This document shows, piece after piece, positions 24,970 to 37,156 of a DNA stretch of 64,000 nucleotides; within the stretch, counting starts at the first letter, position 1; each line of letters starts with the position of its first letter. The notes beneath the pieces are model-generated. The model was not told where the DNA came from, did no database searches, and saw nothing but the letters and a program-made list of their open reading frames with translations. This stretch comes from Lobosporangium transversale (lineage: Eukaryota > Mortierellomycota > Mortierellomycetes > Mortierellales > Mortierellaceae): NCBI RefSeq assembly GCF_002105155.1, contig NW_019029046.1, positions 1 through 64,000 on the forward strand, read 5' to 3'. A program made the translations under genes and the position numbers.

Positions 24970-27517
24970 ATGGGATTCCCTCGTCTACTGTCGATCTTTT
25001 ACTGCACCTTTCACCCGGTTCAAGGGCCGAAGGTGCTTTACGAGGTACCTGAAGGCTCTATTCTCTCCAAGAGCTCACCTCTTGTTGACTTTGATTCCAT
25101 TTCTGACTACCTGATCCCTAAAGTTGAACTTTGTGAAAAACTTGTCACCATTTCAACGCCAACATGCAAAGTGATGGGATACCCTGTCAATCTTGAACAC
25201 AAAAAATTTCAACGCAATGCTTTGATGTTCAACTTGGCTTTTGTGTTTGACAGGGATGCAGAAACTTCGTCGTATGGACCCGTTGTACGGAAGATGGCAA
25301 GAGTCTTGAAAGCGTTAGAAAAGGAAAGCGAATTTTTAAGTCGACAAACGCGACTAGCGATGCTGGTCAGCGCACCTATAGGATCACTGACAAATGTTAG
25401 TTTGGCTTCAGCGTCTGCAACAACAACTCCGCTGGCAACGCCAACTAGTGCTGTAGTCACATTAGGATCAATGACGAACAACCATGCGGGAGCGGTAAAG
25501 TCTTCTTTTAGTGGTATGACTGGTTGTGAGAGTAATCAAGTGAATAGTGGAAGTAATGGGAGTACCAGCAGTGGATTAGAACCGATATCAGAATCAGCCT
25601 CAGCCGTCTCAGGCACCGATCCAAGCGTGACTCAACCGGCACAAACTCAACAAACCCTGGGACCACAAGGAGCACCAGTGACACCATCTTTACCTCCTTT
25701 GCCATCGTCGTCCAATATACATATGGCTCCTGAAGCATCATTGGCTTTAGTCTCGACCTCGCAAGCTCCTATCCCTACACCATTTGCAACAGTGCCAGTG
25801 GAAACACAGGATAGGGTCAATATTATGCCTACCACAATGACATCTTCTCCTCCATCTATGATCAATGACACAATCACATCCGTTTTGACTGCACCTCCAT
25901 CTTCGATGCCTTTTCTCTCATCAAAATCCTCCTCCACCTCAGCTATCAGGACTCCGAACAATGGCTCAGTGCCATCTGGAGCCAATGGTCAAAAAGCTCT
26001 TACTCCCGTAGGCTTGGTAGCACTGACAAAACAGGAACAAGAGGACGGTAGTGGGATGCAGAACTTAATAGACCAGCTGATCGAGGACCTTAATAGCTAC
26101 TGCGAATGCCAGATCCCGATCGGTAGGGTTGACATACTTTATAGATCCAAATAGTCCTGGGGCATGAAAGTTTAACTCGAATTGCTGATAACAATATTTC
26201 CTTGGGCATTATTAGATTCTGCAAATACTATCAATCTGAAGCTGTTTCCAACATATCCAAATCCTCCACCTGTGTATGACTACCAGGTTCCAATCTCGAC
26301 TGTAAATTTAGAGGCGCTTACGGATGTGAGCTGGGACATGACAATGCAGCGGCTCACTGGATTTATTAACGGAGTCAGTTCTGTGAAGCGCATCGCTGAA
26401 TATGCCGACGTCGAGACTGGTCTAGCAAGAATGTGCATGCAACACCTACTGTAAGCTTCAAAGTTGATAGAGAAAGGTTCCGAGCAATTCTTTTTTTTTT
26501 TTTTTTTTTTTTTTTTTCCTAAAACGATATGAATCCTACTGCTAGATATTATGGATGTATCATCATGGTAGATCTGTTCCAGTTCAAGAATATATATGCA
26601 GTTAAGATGGAGATGATGCGTTTGACCGAGGATGTTGCCTTACAAAACGAATGCGTGTCCTATGTTACATTACCAGGTAGGCGGCCCACTGAAGCAGATT
26701 GTTATTAAAAATAATCGAGATAGTTTCATGGTCTGGTAACTAAGTAAAAAAAGAAAAAAATGTCTACTTGTATTTCCGTTCAAATCCTAGACATGCACGC
26801 TCCATCCTTTGCAAAGCTTTTTTCTCTTTACTGTTCACTTCAATACGGAGTTGTCCTTCAAGACTGGATCGAACAGAACCAAATTGCAGACTACAATATC
26901 GATGTTCGACGGTTCATCTCGTTTGGAGTAATCAAAGGTTTTTTGTATAGGGTCCACAAATATCCTATTCTTGATTATCATGATCCAACCACCAATATAC
27001 CTTTAATTACAAAACCAACTGAACAACACCCATCAGCAGGGACTCCTGTTGTTCGAGCAGCAACAGTTGTTGGTGCAAATACTAATGAACAAACGACCTC
27101 TACAGGGACCAATGGTTCAAATAGTTTGGCAAGCAGGCAAGGAACATCTATAGACCAACAAAAGAAGGACCCTGGGGACACACAAACTTCGACGGAACTC
27201 AATGGAAAGCATCACACTTCGACCTCAAACCAATCTCATATCAGCAACCATCATGCTAACGAGTCAGCCCCATTCAATTCTTTTGCGATACCCCCAGCGC
27301 TCAAACGGTAAACTTCCCGAAGCTACGATCTTCATATGAACTTTTTGCACTTTTACACTAATGATCTGTCCAAATTTGACTCTAAACTTTTTCTTGTTTT
27401 AGATTGCTAAATGGTGAACATCATTATGACGAGTTGTGCACGATGTTCGGATGCAGCGTGCGAGAAATGGATCAAATCCTAGCTATGGATAAGCATGTTA
27501 AATTCATTTATCGGTAG
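24970..27517 (+). CDS. NPR2: Nitrogen permease regulator 2 (GATOR1/SEACIT subunit)
   Basis: NPR2/NPRL2 with NPR3 and Iml1 forms the GAP complex that inhibits TORC1 on amino-acid shortage. Five exons (24970-26122, 26216-26450, 26546-26676, 26791-27307, 27403-27517) give 716 residues. The longin-like N-terminus is clear: SIFYCTFHPVQGPKVLYEVP, YLIPKVELCEKLVT, HKKFQRNALMFNLAFVFD. Conserved C-terminal blocks include SANTINLKLFP, YYGCIIMVDLFQFKNIY and HYDELCTMFG. Two Ser/Thr-rich insertions set it apart from human NPRL2 (380 residues): about 200 residues in exon 1 (25380-26030) and about 110 in exon 4 (27000-27300). Intron 2 carries a long T tract. The start was chosen because the family begins within a few residues of the SIFYCTFHP strand. 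Confidence 0.94.
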
Positions 27518-27710
27518 AAGCTGTTCCGCGCAATAAAGACGGTACACTAAAAAAAAAATGAAAACATAATAATAATCTTTCAATGATCTATACCCTTATT
27601 ATAGTAATATATTGCCAAAGTTGAATTGTATTGTAAGTGGATCCTTTTTTTTTTATTGCCTTTCTCCTTAAATGATGGATAGAACAAAAGAAAAAGTAGA
27701 GTATCGCTCT

Positions 27711-28299
27711 TTAACGGAGACGACGGGCCTCACGCTCGGATTCCATAAGGCAGAGGATATCGCCTAAGGATCATACAAAATGAAAGAAAGCGTTAGGGAT
27801 ATTAGGTATGAAATAATATAAGATGAACAAAGTCCTGAAGATAAAAGACAGTTTCTTTTTAAGTATTCTACAATAATATTTAGCTTTAAAAGCACATGGA
27901 TACAACGCCCTAAAGACACCTCCAGAAAAAAAAAAGGAAAGGCTGTCTAACTATCCTATTGGTAGTGCGTAACGGTGTTGCTCTTTGAATCGTCGGAAAT
28001 AGATCGTGTATGCCAATTGTGCTGATCATCATGAAATCCTGAAACGAGAGGTATATATAGTTCAGATCGCTCCTAATACTGATCACAGTCCAAGGATCCT
28101 TGTATGGTTATGAAAAAAAAAATATGGAAAAAAACATACCCTCACGGACGGGTCCCTTAACGTTACGGATAACGTTGCGAATGGAAGCAGGGTTGGATGG
28201 GTCCTCTTGCAACTCGACCTTAACCTGGGTGACACCACCACGGGAGCCAGTACGGCCGAGGACCTTTGTAACTTTAGCGTGCTTGACGACGGCCTTATC
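27711..28299 (-). CDS. RPS28: 40S ribosomal protein eS28
   Basis: Two exons (28299-28140 and 27763-27711) encode [35 protein letters not shown] and the invariant C-terminus [11 protein letters not shown]. This is eS28, a small-subunit protein near the mRNA exit and E site. The visible part is 70 residues, so a Met-only or very short first exon must lie upstream. ATG|GTACTG at 28861-28859 is a possible but unproven candidate. A small insertion (NPASIRNV) separates the two halves relative to the yeast protein. The intron 27764-28139 is 376 bases, long for this window. Confidence 0.9.
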
Positions 28300-29084
28300 C
28301 TGTAGAGCAAGAAAAAATAAAATAAAATAAAATAAAATAAAAAAAAATAAAAAAAAAAAATCGACGACATATTAGATGAATCGATTAGAACAGAAGTCTA
28401 CAAAATCTTGGTCTTTTCTCCTTAAGCCCTGTCCTAATTGAGTGTATAATATTTAAAACACAGCCGGTGAAATGAGCGCATGCAGAATTCCTGATCTCTG
28501 TGGTCACAATCCAAAATAAAAATAGATTTGACATAGTTTCCTCCCCTCCATGAATGAATACATGGTGTAAATTGCTTTTATTGTCATTCAACATTGTTGA
28601 GTAATTACTGTGGTAAAGCGCCGCAAGTATCCAGTTCTTGATCTATTTTTCTTTCAGGCCATGTTGATTCTGATTTCTTTTTCTTTGAATCGTTGTATAA
28701 TAGGTAAATTGGAGATGCTGGCAACGACTGAGCTAGCTGTAAAGATAATAATATTGTTGATCGATGGATGGTTGAACTATCTCTCTCGCTCTTCCTCTTT
28801 GCCTCTATCCTTGACATCCATGAGTGATGTGTATTGAGACCCCTTAATCAAGCAGTACCATTTTGAAAGAATTGATCAAAGAAAGAGGAAGAGCAAAGGC
28901 GACTGCTAAAGCCACTACTAAAATAATTTGGCTATCTCTACCCCTTAATGGAGTGCGTTCCACTTGTCCCAACTATGAAGAATTACCACTATTGTTCAAA
29001 GCATATAAAACTTATTTTTACTTTGAACTACAATCGGAATGAAACTGTTCTTTTTGTATATACATTGGATAATCGTGCTAAAAG

Positions 29085-30554
29085 ATGAGGCTTCCTGATG
29101 ACAATCGTAAGAATTCAACGATCCGAGGCATTACACATGAGCAACGATATCATTTATGTCTTAAAAAGCAAGAATGTCCAACCATGAAACAATCAGATCT
29201 CGCTGCATGGTTCAAAAGCAAATATCTCTTTTCTATCAGTCAACCAACGATCTCTTATTCTTTAAAACGAAGTTCAGAGATCCTGGCTAGTGGACTGACC
29301 CCCCCAGGGATCGATACTACACGTGTTCGGAAACGGCCTGTGAGACATCCCGAATTGGAATTTGCTTTATTTGAATGGGTTAAGAATCAGTATCTATTGC
29401 AGGAACAGCGAGGGAGAACTATGTGGCTCCAGGAACAAGGCAAACCAAGGCAAGCTTCTGGTGCCGATAATAATGATTATGAAGATGATAATGTCAGTGG
29501 ACAAGCAACTGTGAAGGAGATTACAGGGCCAGTTTTGATACGCGAAGCTAGAAGGATCGCAAAGGAGATGGATATTCGCGATACTGTGTTTTGTGCTGGA
29601 TGGCTTTCACGATTCAAGGCAAGGTTTCGAATCAAGCCATTTTCTTCACGTTCCACAGCAAGTTCAGTCATTGCAAAAAGACGGCGACAACGTGGCCAAT
29701 CTAGCCAGCACCCACAAGAACCAATAATATCTAGACCTGCACAGATTTCCTCAGCCTCATCTATTTCACCCACTATGACCACAACTGCTAGAGCCGATAT
29801 ATCAGATCTGACGCCAGCTTCACCAAGGTCTATTTCATTATCTACTGCATCAACATGTGTTTCAAGTCCGGTAATCAATAGCGATTTGAGTATGAAAGGC
29901 GTTATAGACAAAGATAACGTTTCACTCATGGATGTCAGACCATCCATTGCGGTACCTGCAATCATTAATAACTCGCAGACACCACTACATGAATTTATGG
30001 ATCATCATCACCAACAGCAGCAGCAGCAGCATCGGGCTTTCCAAAAACCACAATGTGACCCTTCTGGAGATAGTCAATATCAACTTGCGGCTCATCATCA
30101 GCGAATACGATCACCCTATCAGCATGGATCAAACCTCCTTCCTTCTTATCAAGGGCCCCACATATATCATGCCTCATTCCCCAACACCTTACATCAACAG
30201 TCAACAGCATCCACCATTCATTTAGAATATTTGCAAAATATACCCATCGCAAGGCATTCTACCCATCCAAGTTCATTCATACCATCTCCGCCTCCGCTAG
30301 AAGTACTACTCAACAGTAGCTCGCCCTCGTCCTCGTCCTCAGCCCTGAAGACGTCCCAGAACCTTCGTGAGGCACAACAACTTGTTCAACAATTGCGTCA
30401 ATATGTGAGACTACACCTCTCAGATCCCGCAATAGCGCTTCAAGCTTTGACAGCATTAGATCGTGAACTGCAGATGAGTGAATCATCACGGATAAGAGAG
30501 TCTATCGTAATCGCTGAGATTGATGATGATGATGACATCAACAATGCACAATAA
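29085..30554 (+). CDS. CENP-B-type HTH DNA-binding protein without transposase core
   Basis: A single 489-residue exon. Residues about 17-62 form a psq/CENP-B-like helix-turn-helix (THEQRYHLCLKK, MKQSDLAAWFKSKYLFSISQ, TISYSLKR). Residues about 83-185 fit a CENP-B-type second HTH (HPELEFALFEWV, VLIREARRIAKEMDI, FCAGWLSRFKARFRI), split by an acidic insertion. The rest is Ser/Thr/Pro-rich with a His/Gln run (30003-30033), a short C-terminal helical segment (LVQQLRQYVRLHL) and an acidic end. No DDE catalytic domain follows. The pattern fits a domesticated pogo/tigger-type DNA-binding protein, like fission-yeast Cbh1/Abp1 in origin. Target DNA and role are unknown. Confidence 0.85.
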   Translation: MRLPDDNRKNSTIRGITHEQRYHLCLKKQECPTMKQSDLAAWFKSKYLFSISQPTISYSLKRSSEILASGLTPPGIDTTRVRKRPVRHPELEFALFEWVKNQYLLQEQRGRTMWLQEQGKPRQASGADNNDYEDDNVSGQATVKEITGPVLIREARRIAKEMDIRDTVFCAGWLSRFKARFRIKPFSSRSTASSVIAKRRRQRGQSSQHPQEPIISRPAQISSASSISPTMTTTARADISDLTPASPRSISLSTASTCVSSPVINSDLSMKGVIDKDNVSLMDVRPSIAVPAIINNSQTPLHEFMDHHHQQQQQQHRAFQKPQCDPSGDSQYQLAAHHQRIRSPYQHGSNLLPSYQGPHIYHASFPNTLHQQSTASTIHLEYLQNIPIARHSTHPSSFIPSPPPLEVLLNSSSPSSSSSALKTSQNLREAQQLVQQLRQYVRLHLSDPAIALQALTALDRELQMSESSRIRESIVIAEIDDDDDINNAQ

Positions 30555-31405
30555 TAACCATGACAGCTAACATCGGCCCTGTGAGGTTTTGATTCTGCAT
30601 TATTCAATAACAAAAAAAATGAAAAGATGCAATTTGTTTTTAAAAGTTTCCCTCCTTTTTTTTACTGTGACATCAAAAAAAAAAAAAAAAAACGGACATA
30701 TCTATTAAAAAGCCTAGCTTGTCGCAACATCAACATATTCCAAATGTTATGTCGTGGTTTATAACCTTACAACACCAACATTACTTCGTGTACAGATCAG
30801 GACCGAAAAATACAGATCCGACCCAATCTCGTCAAACTAGAAAACTGAAACCTTATGCTTGGCACTGTTGCTCGTGCCCTGGCGATTGAACGTGCTGAAC
30901 AAGGATTTCAGAATGGAGATGACAAACCAAATCTAGGCTCTCAAGTCTTGTCAGCTGTGCCTATCGAGCGTAGATAATGCTTCCTATTTTATCTTTCACT
31001 AATACTGCAGAAGCAACGGCCCTGTATTTTATAATACTTGTCGTACTCTCTGATAGTGAAGGTTTGTGTAATGCGTCTTATTAGCCTTTATCTGTCTCTT
31101 CAGGTGTAAACTCTACCCAGATCTCTCAATGGCAATGACCACTTCTGATATCACAGCTAGGTCTGAGTGGTCAGTACTGTAAGTACAAGTCTCTAAAATG
31201 CTGCGGTCTACTCGCATCGCTATGTCGGTAACTCTCTCGTTTGTTTCAATAGACAGCCTTGCTGAAGACAATTAACAATTTCAATAACTTTATAACGCCT
31301 CTATCCGAAATACACATCAATAACTATGCCTCCATAACTTTTGTATTGTTTTGTTCGCATTATATTTTTTTCTTCCATGAGCTTTGGGTTTTCTATGCAT
31401 CAATC
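30555..31405. other. Intergenic region with a 40-codon open frame
   Basis: It contains one short ATG-initiated frame (30855-30977, +; MLGTVARALAIERAEQGF, ending AVPIERR) of protein-like composition and unknown status, and an A tract at about 30675-30692. Otherwise I see nothing. Confidence 0.4.
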
Positions 31406-34400
31406 CTATAAAATTCTACTCAAACGTGCCTGAAGCCAAGGATGCATCTTCTTCAGTGCAAGCGCCAATTCTGCATTCACTTCTGGATCCTTTGGTATAT
31501 GCGCCCTTACGTGATATCTATACGTTTTACAAAGAAAAAGTGCATGCCATAATATCAGTATAATTATTTTAATAAAATAAAATAAAATAAATACGAATAA
31601 TGATAATATAGCATGTTCTTACATGAAATCAATCACTTGTTCAAGAGTGGCAAGTCCAGGTCGTGCTGCAACCTTCATCGAATTAGTAACAGTCGCTATC
31701 AATTCTAACAAAACCACAAGGAAATGATTCGTTGATCCTTCGATCTGCACCTTCTCCACTCGATGCAAAAGTGGGCCAACCAACGCACAGATGAACAACA
31801 ATTGCACATCTGTACAGATAGTTCGATTTGTTTCGTTTGCTCCTACTATATCCTCTCCCCCATCAGCAGGAGCAGCGGCCTTTCGAATCAACACATCTTT
31901 GTAGTTGGAAAGTGTCGATACCGTCGGGGGCTCCAAATCCGTTCCCTGTCTCCAGTTCTCAATACATTTCACTATCCGCACCAGTACATCCGCAGAAGAA
32001 TAGTGGGCTACTGCATGGAAAAATGTCAAGAAAGAATTGGGCATGTTGGACTGGTAATTGTTGCGATTATTGGTATAGCTGCTAAAAATGGTTTTAAACA
32101 ACATATTCTGTGTGGTCGTCCGCTTGAACCCTTTATTTGAAAAAGGTGGGGCTGCATTGTTTGTTGTCTCTGTCTCAGTTCTTCCAAGGTCTCCAGTGGC
32201 CATGTATCCTTCATATAGACTTCCCCCTATGCTCCATGCTTGAGGGGATTCCTTCGCAGAGACTGTAGATGCTTCCAGAAGCGTTTCGTCCAACCGTGTA
32301 AATGCATCCACTTCAAAAAAAAACAAATCCATGAATCCTGATGGTAAAGTTGAAAGTAATAATCCTGCAGCATGGATCACCCTTGCTTCTGGTATGGTTC
32401 TTGATGCCGGATTGTTGCCACTAGATTCTGTAGCTCCCCCCGTTGCTGCTGCTGGTACCAATGTCCCAGACGTTATCATGCTAGTTACATTGGCTGAGAC
32501 ACAACCGCGTTTCCCTACCACCAAATTAAGCAACTGCTCCATGAAATACTCTTTAGAGATTGGTGCTGCCAAAGTCTCAATGATGGCAATAAATAGACCC
32601 TGTGCAGCTGGGTTTGATATCTCGCGGTAATGACGCTCTGGCATGCCTGGGTCATTCTTATAGCCACATTCCTTCGGATCTATGCTGATGGCTAACTTGC
32701 GGCAAATTTCATGAACATAATGTTCATCAAACTGCTCTTCAGAACGGTTCACCTCTTGAATATAATCCATCAATACGGGCGACAACTCCACTTGCTTGAA
32801 GTCTAGCAACTTGATTAGGGCTTTGATCACACGAGGGTCCCGCATCGTTGGAGACTCGTAATAATAGAGCAAGGTGTCACGGACAAATCCCATAGGAGTA
32901 CTGTGATAAAGGTATAAACAACCAAACTTTTCCAGAAAGGAAACAAGAGTATCGGTCATCTGATATTCGATAAACCTGCCGATGATTAAATCGAAAACAT
33001 TGAGTAAGCGCAACAACACATTATTGTAGCTGACCAATAGCGGCAACTCTAGTGGTGGATTAATAGGATGAACGCCACTCCTAACTTCGTGGGCCTCAAA
33101 ACCAAAATACTCTGGATACCGTGAGAGATAGCTTTGCAATTTATCATAATATGCATCCTCTTCCCATGGGCGAGGGCTAATCCCGATTGAAGTCCAGTGC
33201 ACGATACGGTTCGACAACTCCGAAGAGTTGACTGTCATTTGGATCAATATTTTGAGCGCCAAATCTACAGACCGTGCTGGATGGCCAGTCATGAGCGCCA
33301 GTAGTGTATGTTCAATAGAAAGCAGTTGGTATTTCCAAACTAGCTCTTCGAAAACACGGACAACAAAATCGGTTGAGCCTGACGCATTTGGGTTTTTGGG
33401 ATCCAGCTTCCATAGCGCATAATCAACCAATTGTTGTGTATAAGTTGACATGTGCGATGGTGGGAACTGAAGCATGACCGCACGAATATCATCCAACATG
33501 GACTCCGATATTTGTGGATTAATGACGATGATTTCCCAAAATACACACAAAAAGAATGGATGGTTTGCCATGTCAGAATAATGGCTCAGCAGATATGTGT
33601 TCGGCTCTGTACCCTTGGGAACCAAAAGAACATTGTGCACTGATGTTTCCTCAAGAAGTGTTGCAACCTGCTTCTCTGTAACAGCTCCAGGTATCTCTTT
33701 CCCGATTCCTGATAGCTCTTGCGTTTTGTAAAAGTCCCGAATAACATCAGGGAAAAAAGCTACAATCTCCTCTGACCACGCGATGGGATGCTTATGAAGG
33801 ATTTGGAGAATATCTGTGACAATCCCAAGCGGCGTATCCCCTTGGCCCTTGAGCTTGATGATGCGCGCAATGGTCATGACTGCGCGCCGAGCTAGCGCCT
33901 CAGATTCCTCGAACCAATAAGGTTTCTCACGCCTATTGTCAGCAAGTGATCGTAGGAATTTGGGACTAGTTTGGATGCTTAGGATGCTATGATTACATGC
34001 TTCAACAAGGTTATGCAACGCTCGGTGCTTGGTTGAGGAAATCGCGAATTTCAAATAATGTAGTAGATTGGCACATATTGCTGTAAACTTGAGTGGTCGA
34101 ATCATTCGGAAGTTGAGCAATTGAAGTACAGTGAACTGCCATCGAATAACCTCAGCAGGGACATCGTTAGTGGTCATGAGCAACCTATCATGGCGCCTGA
34201 GCTTGTCGAATAAAAGCTTTATGATAGGCTCAACAGATATCGGCGAGCTCGATAACAGCTTGTAAACAACATCCATAACATATGGCGACACGAAATTGAT
34301 TTGAGCAGGGGGACCACCGTGGAATCGAGGCCCCTGATCTCCATCAAGCATGGTTTTGTAGATTAACCCCAACAACCTATGATAATGAAAGAAAACGATG

Positions 34401-36956
34401 TCAAGCCGAATACAGCAAAAGATCAGGCCTCCTAGGTTATACAAGGAACGTGTTAAATACCTGTGCTTAGTTTCGATATTAAGGAAATCCAGCAACTTGT
34501 AGTTTAACGTCCCTCCTTTCAAAAACATGCCTGATGTATCCAGCTCCCTGTTCTGATGATTGGGAACGAGATAAAGGAACAAGGTTCCGGCAACAATATT
34601 CAACCTAAGTTGAGACTCCATTGCGACCTTGACTATCTCTTGTATGGGGAGGTTGGAGAGGCATGTCGCGTCATGGACATTGTTTTTATACGTTGATATG
34701 AAATAGGATTGGACGTTATAGCAAATTTGAGAGTAGTATGGCCAAATTACTGCCAGCTTTGGATGGCGGAACTTCATCATAGACCGATCACGGATATAGC
34801 TCTGCTGGTGGCTGATGGCGCACTGCAGAGCGAGATCACGTAGATAGAAGCCATCCTTAGAATTAACCTGCTCTTCGTTATACAATGCGATTAAAAGTCT
34901 GAAAAGATGTTCGTCACCAGCATAATCTTGAGACAACAGTTTATCCTTGCCCCCAATTTTTTCGATGTGGATCAGTTGTAAGAGTAAGAAAATCAATGTA
35001 TTGTCTTTCTCGATCTCAGGTGGTGTACGCTCAGTCCCCGTAATTAATCCATAAAAGTCTGCAATTAAGTCCTCATAAAGGATAGCATATCCTGTTGGAT
35101 AAATAGAAGATATATGCGAAAGCTCTGAGCCCACAAAAGCATAGAGTTGATCCGATAGCTCGATCAACAGCTCCATGAAATCCAAGTTCTCAGGAATCAC
35201 CATATCCGGATTTGTCCCGACAGGTATGGACATATCCACGGGCCGGTAATCATGAAAGCGACTGTGACGTTGGATAATGCGAACAACATCCCTGGTTTTG
35301 GCTACTAAAGACTCCCTTAGTACAGAAATATTTATGGGCGTTGGTTGTAATTGGCGAATCATCAAGGCAATTTCATCCATTGGAGCCCTCTGAAAGAAGA
35401 GGTCATTAAACAAGCTAACGTAGGTTTGGATTTGTCCATCTTGTATTCCGCTCGTCTAGTATGGATCAATGGACATAAATATTATAAAAAATAAAAATAA
35501 AAATAAAATATCAGCTAAGGCATCGCCAAATTGACTTTCGTTTAGCCTTATGTAAAAATTGTATATTATCACGTACATAATCCGATATGAATAACGAATG
35601 GGTCTGCCGCAGTGAGAGACTAGTGAACTCATGCTGTCGGCTGACTTGTGAGATCAGCGGCCACGCAGCATCTGGCGGCATAACCAAATGCGCTATGCCC
35701 TGCCGTCGCCTCTGGAGGTAATTAATAAAGCCTTCTAGAGTCCAATGGATAACAACACCAGCAGGAAATACTTGTGGAATCTAAGAGTTCCTTGTTAAAT
35801 AGATCAGAAAACTTGAAATAAAAGCTGATGATGCCATGAACTATTAGATGCTGAATATTTCCCGCCGGCATACCTCTTTCATCAGATCATAGTAGGTTGC
35901 GTGCGCAGTTTTGGTGGCGCTTGGGGTTTCTAGAAACGCTCGAATAACATCCAAGCCTATTGAAGCACATTCACGCTGCTCCATATTGCAAGATAATGGC
36001 AACAGATTGAGCTTTTTCAAGATCGAGGTCATGGTTCCCACTGCTGTCTCTGTTGGTAAAGTCGCGCAGTCAGGTTGCTGGAGACATTGAAGAATTAGGG
36101 ACATAGTCCCAATCCACTGCAGATGATTAGTGACATCCAAGTACTGTGTTAACTGTACAAAAGATCGACTTAGTAATATGGGTGATTTGATCCGGTCATA
36201 AATTGGCAGATTAGATTTTGGGTGAAATATGTTGTAAATTAAAGCGAGTAAAAGAGACGCTTTGGCAGGAAACTGCAATGAGCCGTGATAACTCGTGAAC
36301 AGGAAGTTCAGAGGCTCGGCCTATTAAACAGTTGACCATCGTTGTTTAGTAGCTTGAAAGACTGCTTTATCGATTTATCGATCCAATGATTCACTATGCG
36401 CCACCAAAGATATCCGACATGTTCCAATTATTTCCTTACCACATTATCTAATGATTTGCAGGCTTTCAGGAACTCTGCTGCAAGAACCGTGATATATCGT
36501 GCGTTCTCTGGATCACCAAGGTACTTTGCCCATGAAACCGTGGGGCTAAGCATGCGCTTTTTTGGAGCAGGTGTTTGGAATATACTGTTGATGAAAAGAA
36601 ACGGTGAGATCATATTGAAGTTAATGCGTTTTTTTACAGTTGAACGTATTCGTAGAGTGAATAAGATACCTAGTACTTACCAAAAGAAACTGTCTGAATC
36701 TCCTACAGGTATTGAAGACTATAGATACATGAATAATATCAATATCAATCGTGCATTGTTAACTAAAAGTTAATCTTTGCAATAATAGATTCAGCAAGCT
36801 TCTCTAATTGTCAAATTCTGCAATGGTTCCTGAGCACGTAGGTCATGACAATGTTTTTTTTTTTTTTTTTTTTTTTTGAGGAATTTAAAGCAGTACCTTG
36901 GCTTCAGACTCACTAAGGATGAGATCTAGTTGGGCTGAGAACGCCTGCAATGCCAT
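31406..36956 (-). CDS. MED23: Mediator complex subunit 23 (MED23/Sur2)
   Basis: A subunit of the RNA polymerase II Mediator that receives activator signals. Confident exons: 36584-36440, 36320-35874, 35780-35577, 35455-34461, 34376-31623, 31517-31406, with junction phases consistent. A 38-base exon (36718-36681) fits upstream. The start is probably ATG 36956 (MALQAFSAQLDLILSESEAK). The join between these last two is unresolved, so the N-terminus is tentative. Family landmarks match human MED23 in order: LNFLFTSYHG, FEELVWKYQLLSIEHTLLAL, LQSYLSRYPEYFGFEAHEV, NNVLLRLLNVFDLIIGRFIE, ISNPAAQGLFIAIIETLAAP and the C-terminal YHVRAHIPKDPEV. The 84-base intron 34377-34460 is stop-free and a multiple of three. 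Total is about 1,500 residues. Confidence 0.9.
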
Positions 36957-37156
36957 TATTCTTGAAAATAGTCGATGATTTGTTAGATGGACGCGAATGA
37001 CGAACCAAGCAAACATCCTTTCAGACAAAAGAGGAAAGCAAAGCCCATTTTACGGTTATATTTTTTTCAGCCACCAATTCCAAAATGAAAAACGCGAGTA
37101 TAAATGCAATCCACGGCAAGACAGTTATAAAATATATTAAGGGAGATTAAGAGACT

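Noticed and set aside
30003-30033. CAT/CAG-type run encoding His/Gln in the CENP-B-type gene as a disease-like repeat expansion
   Set aside because: Only a few codons long; ordinary low complexity for this window.
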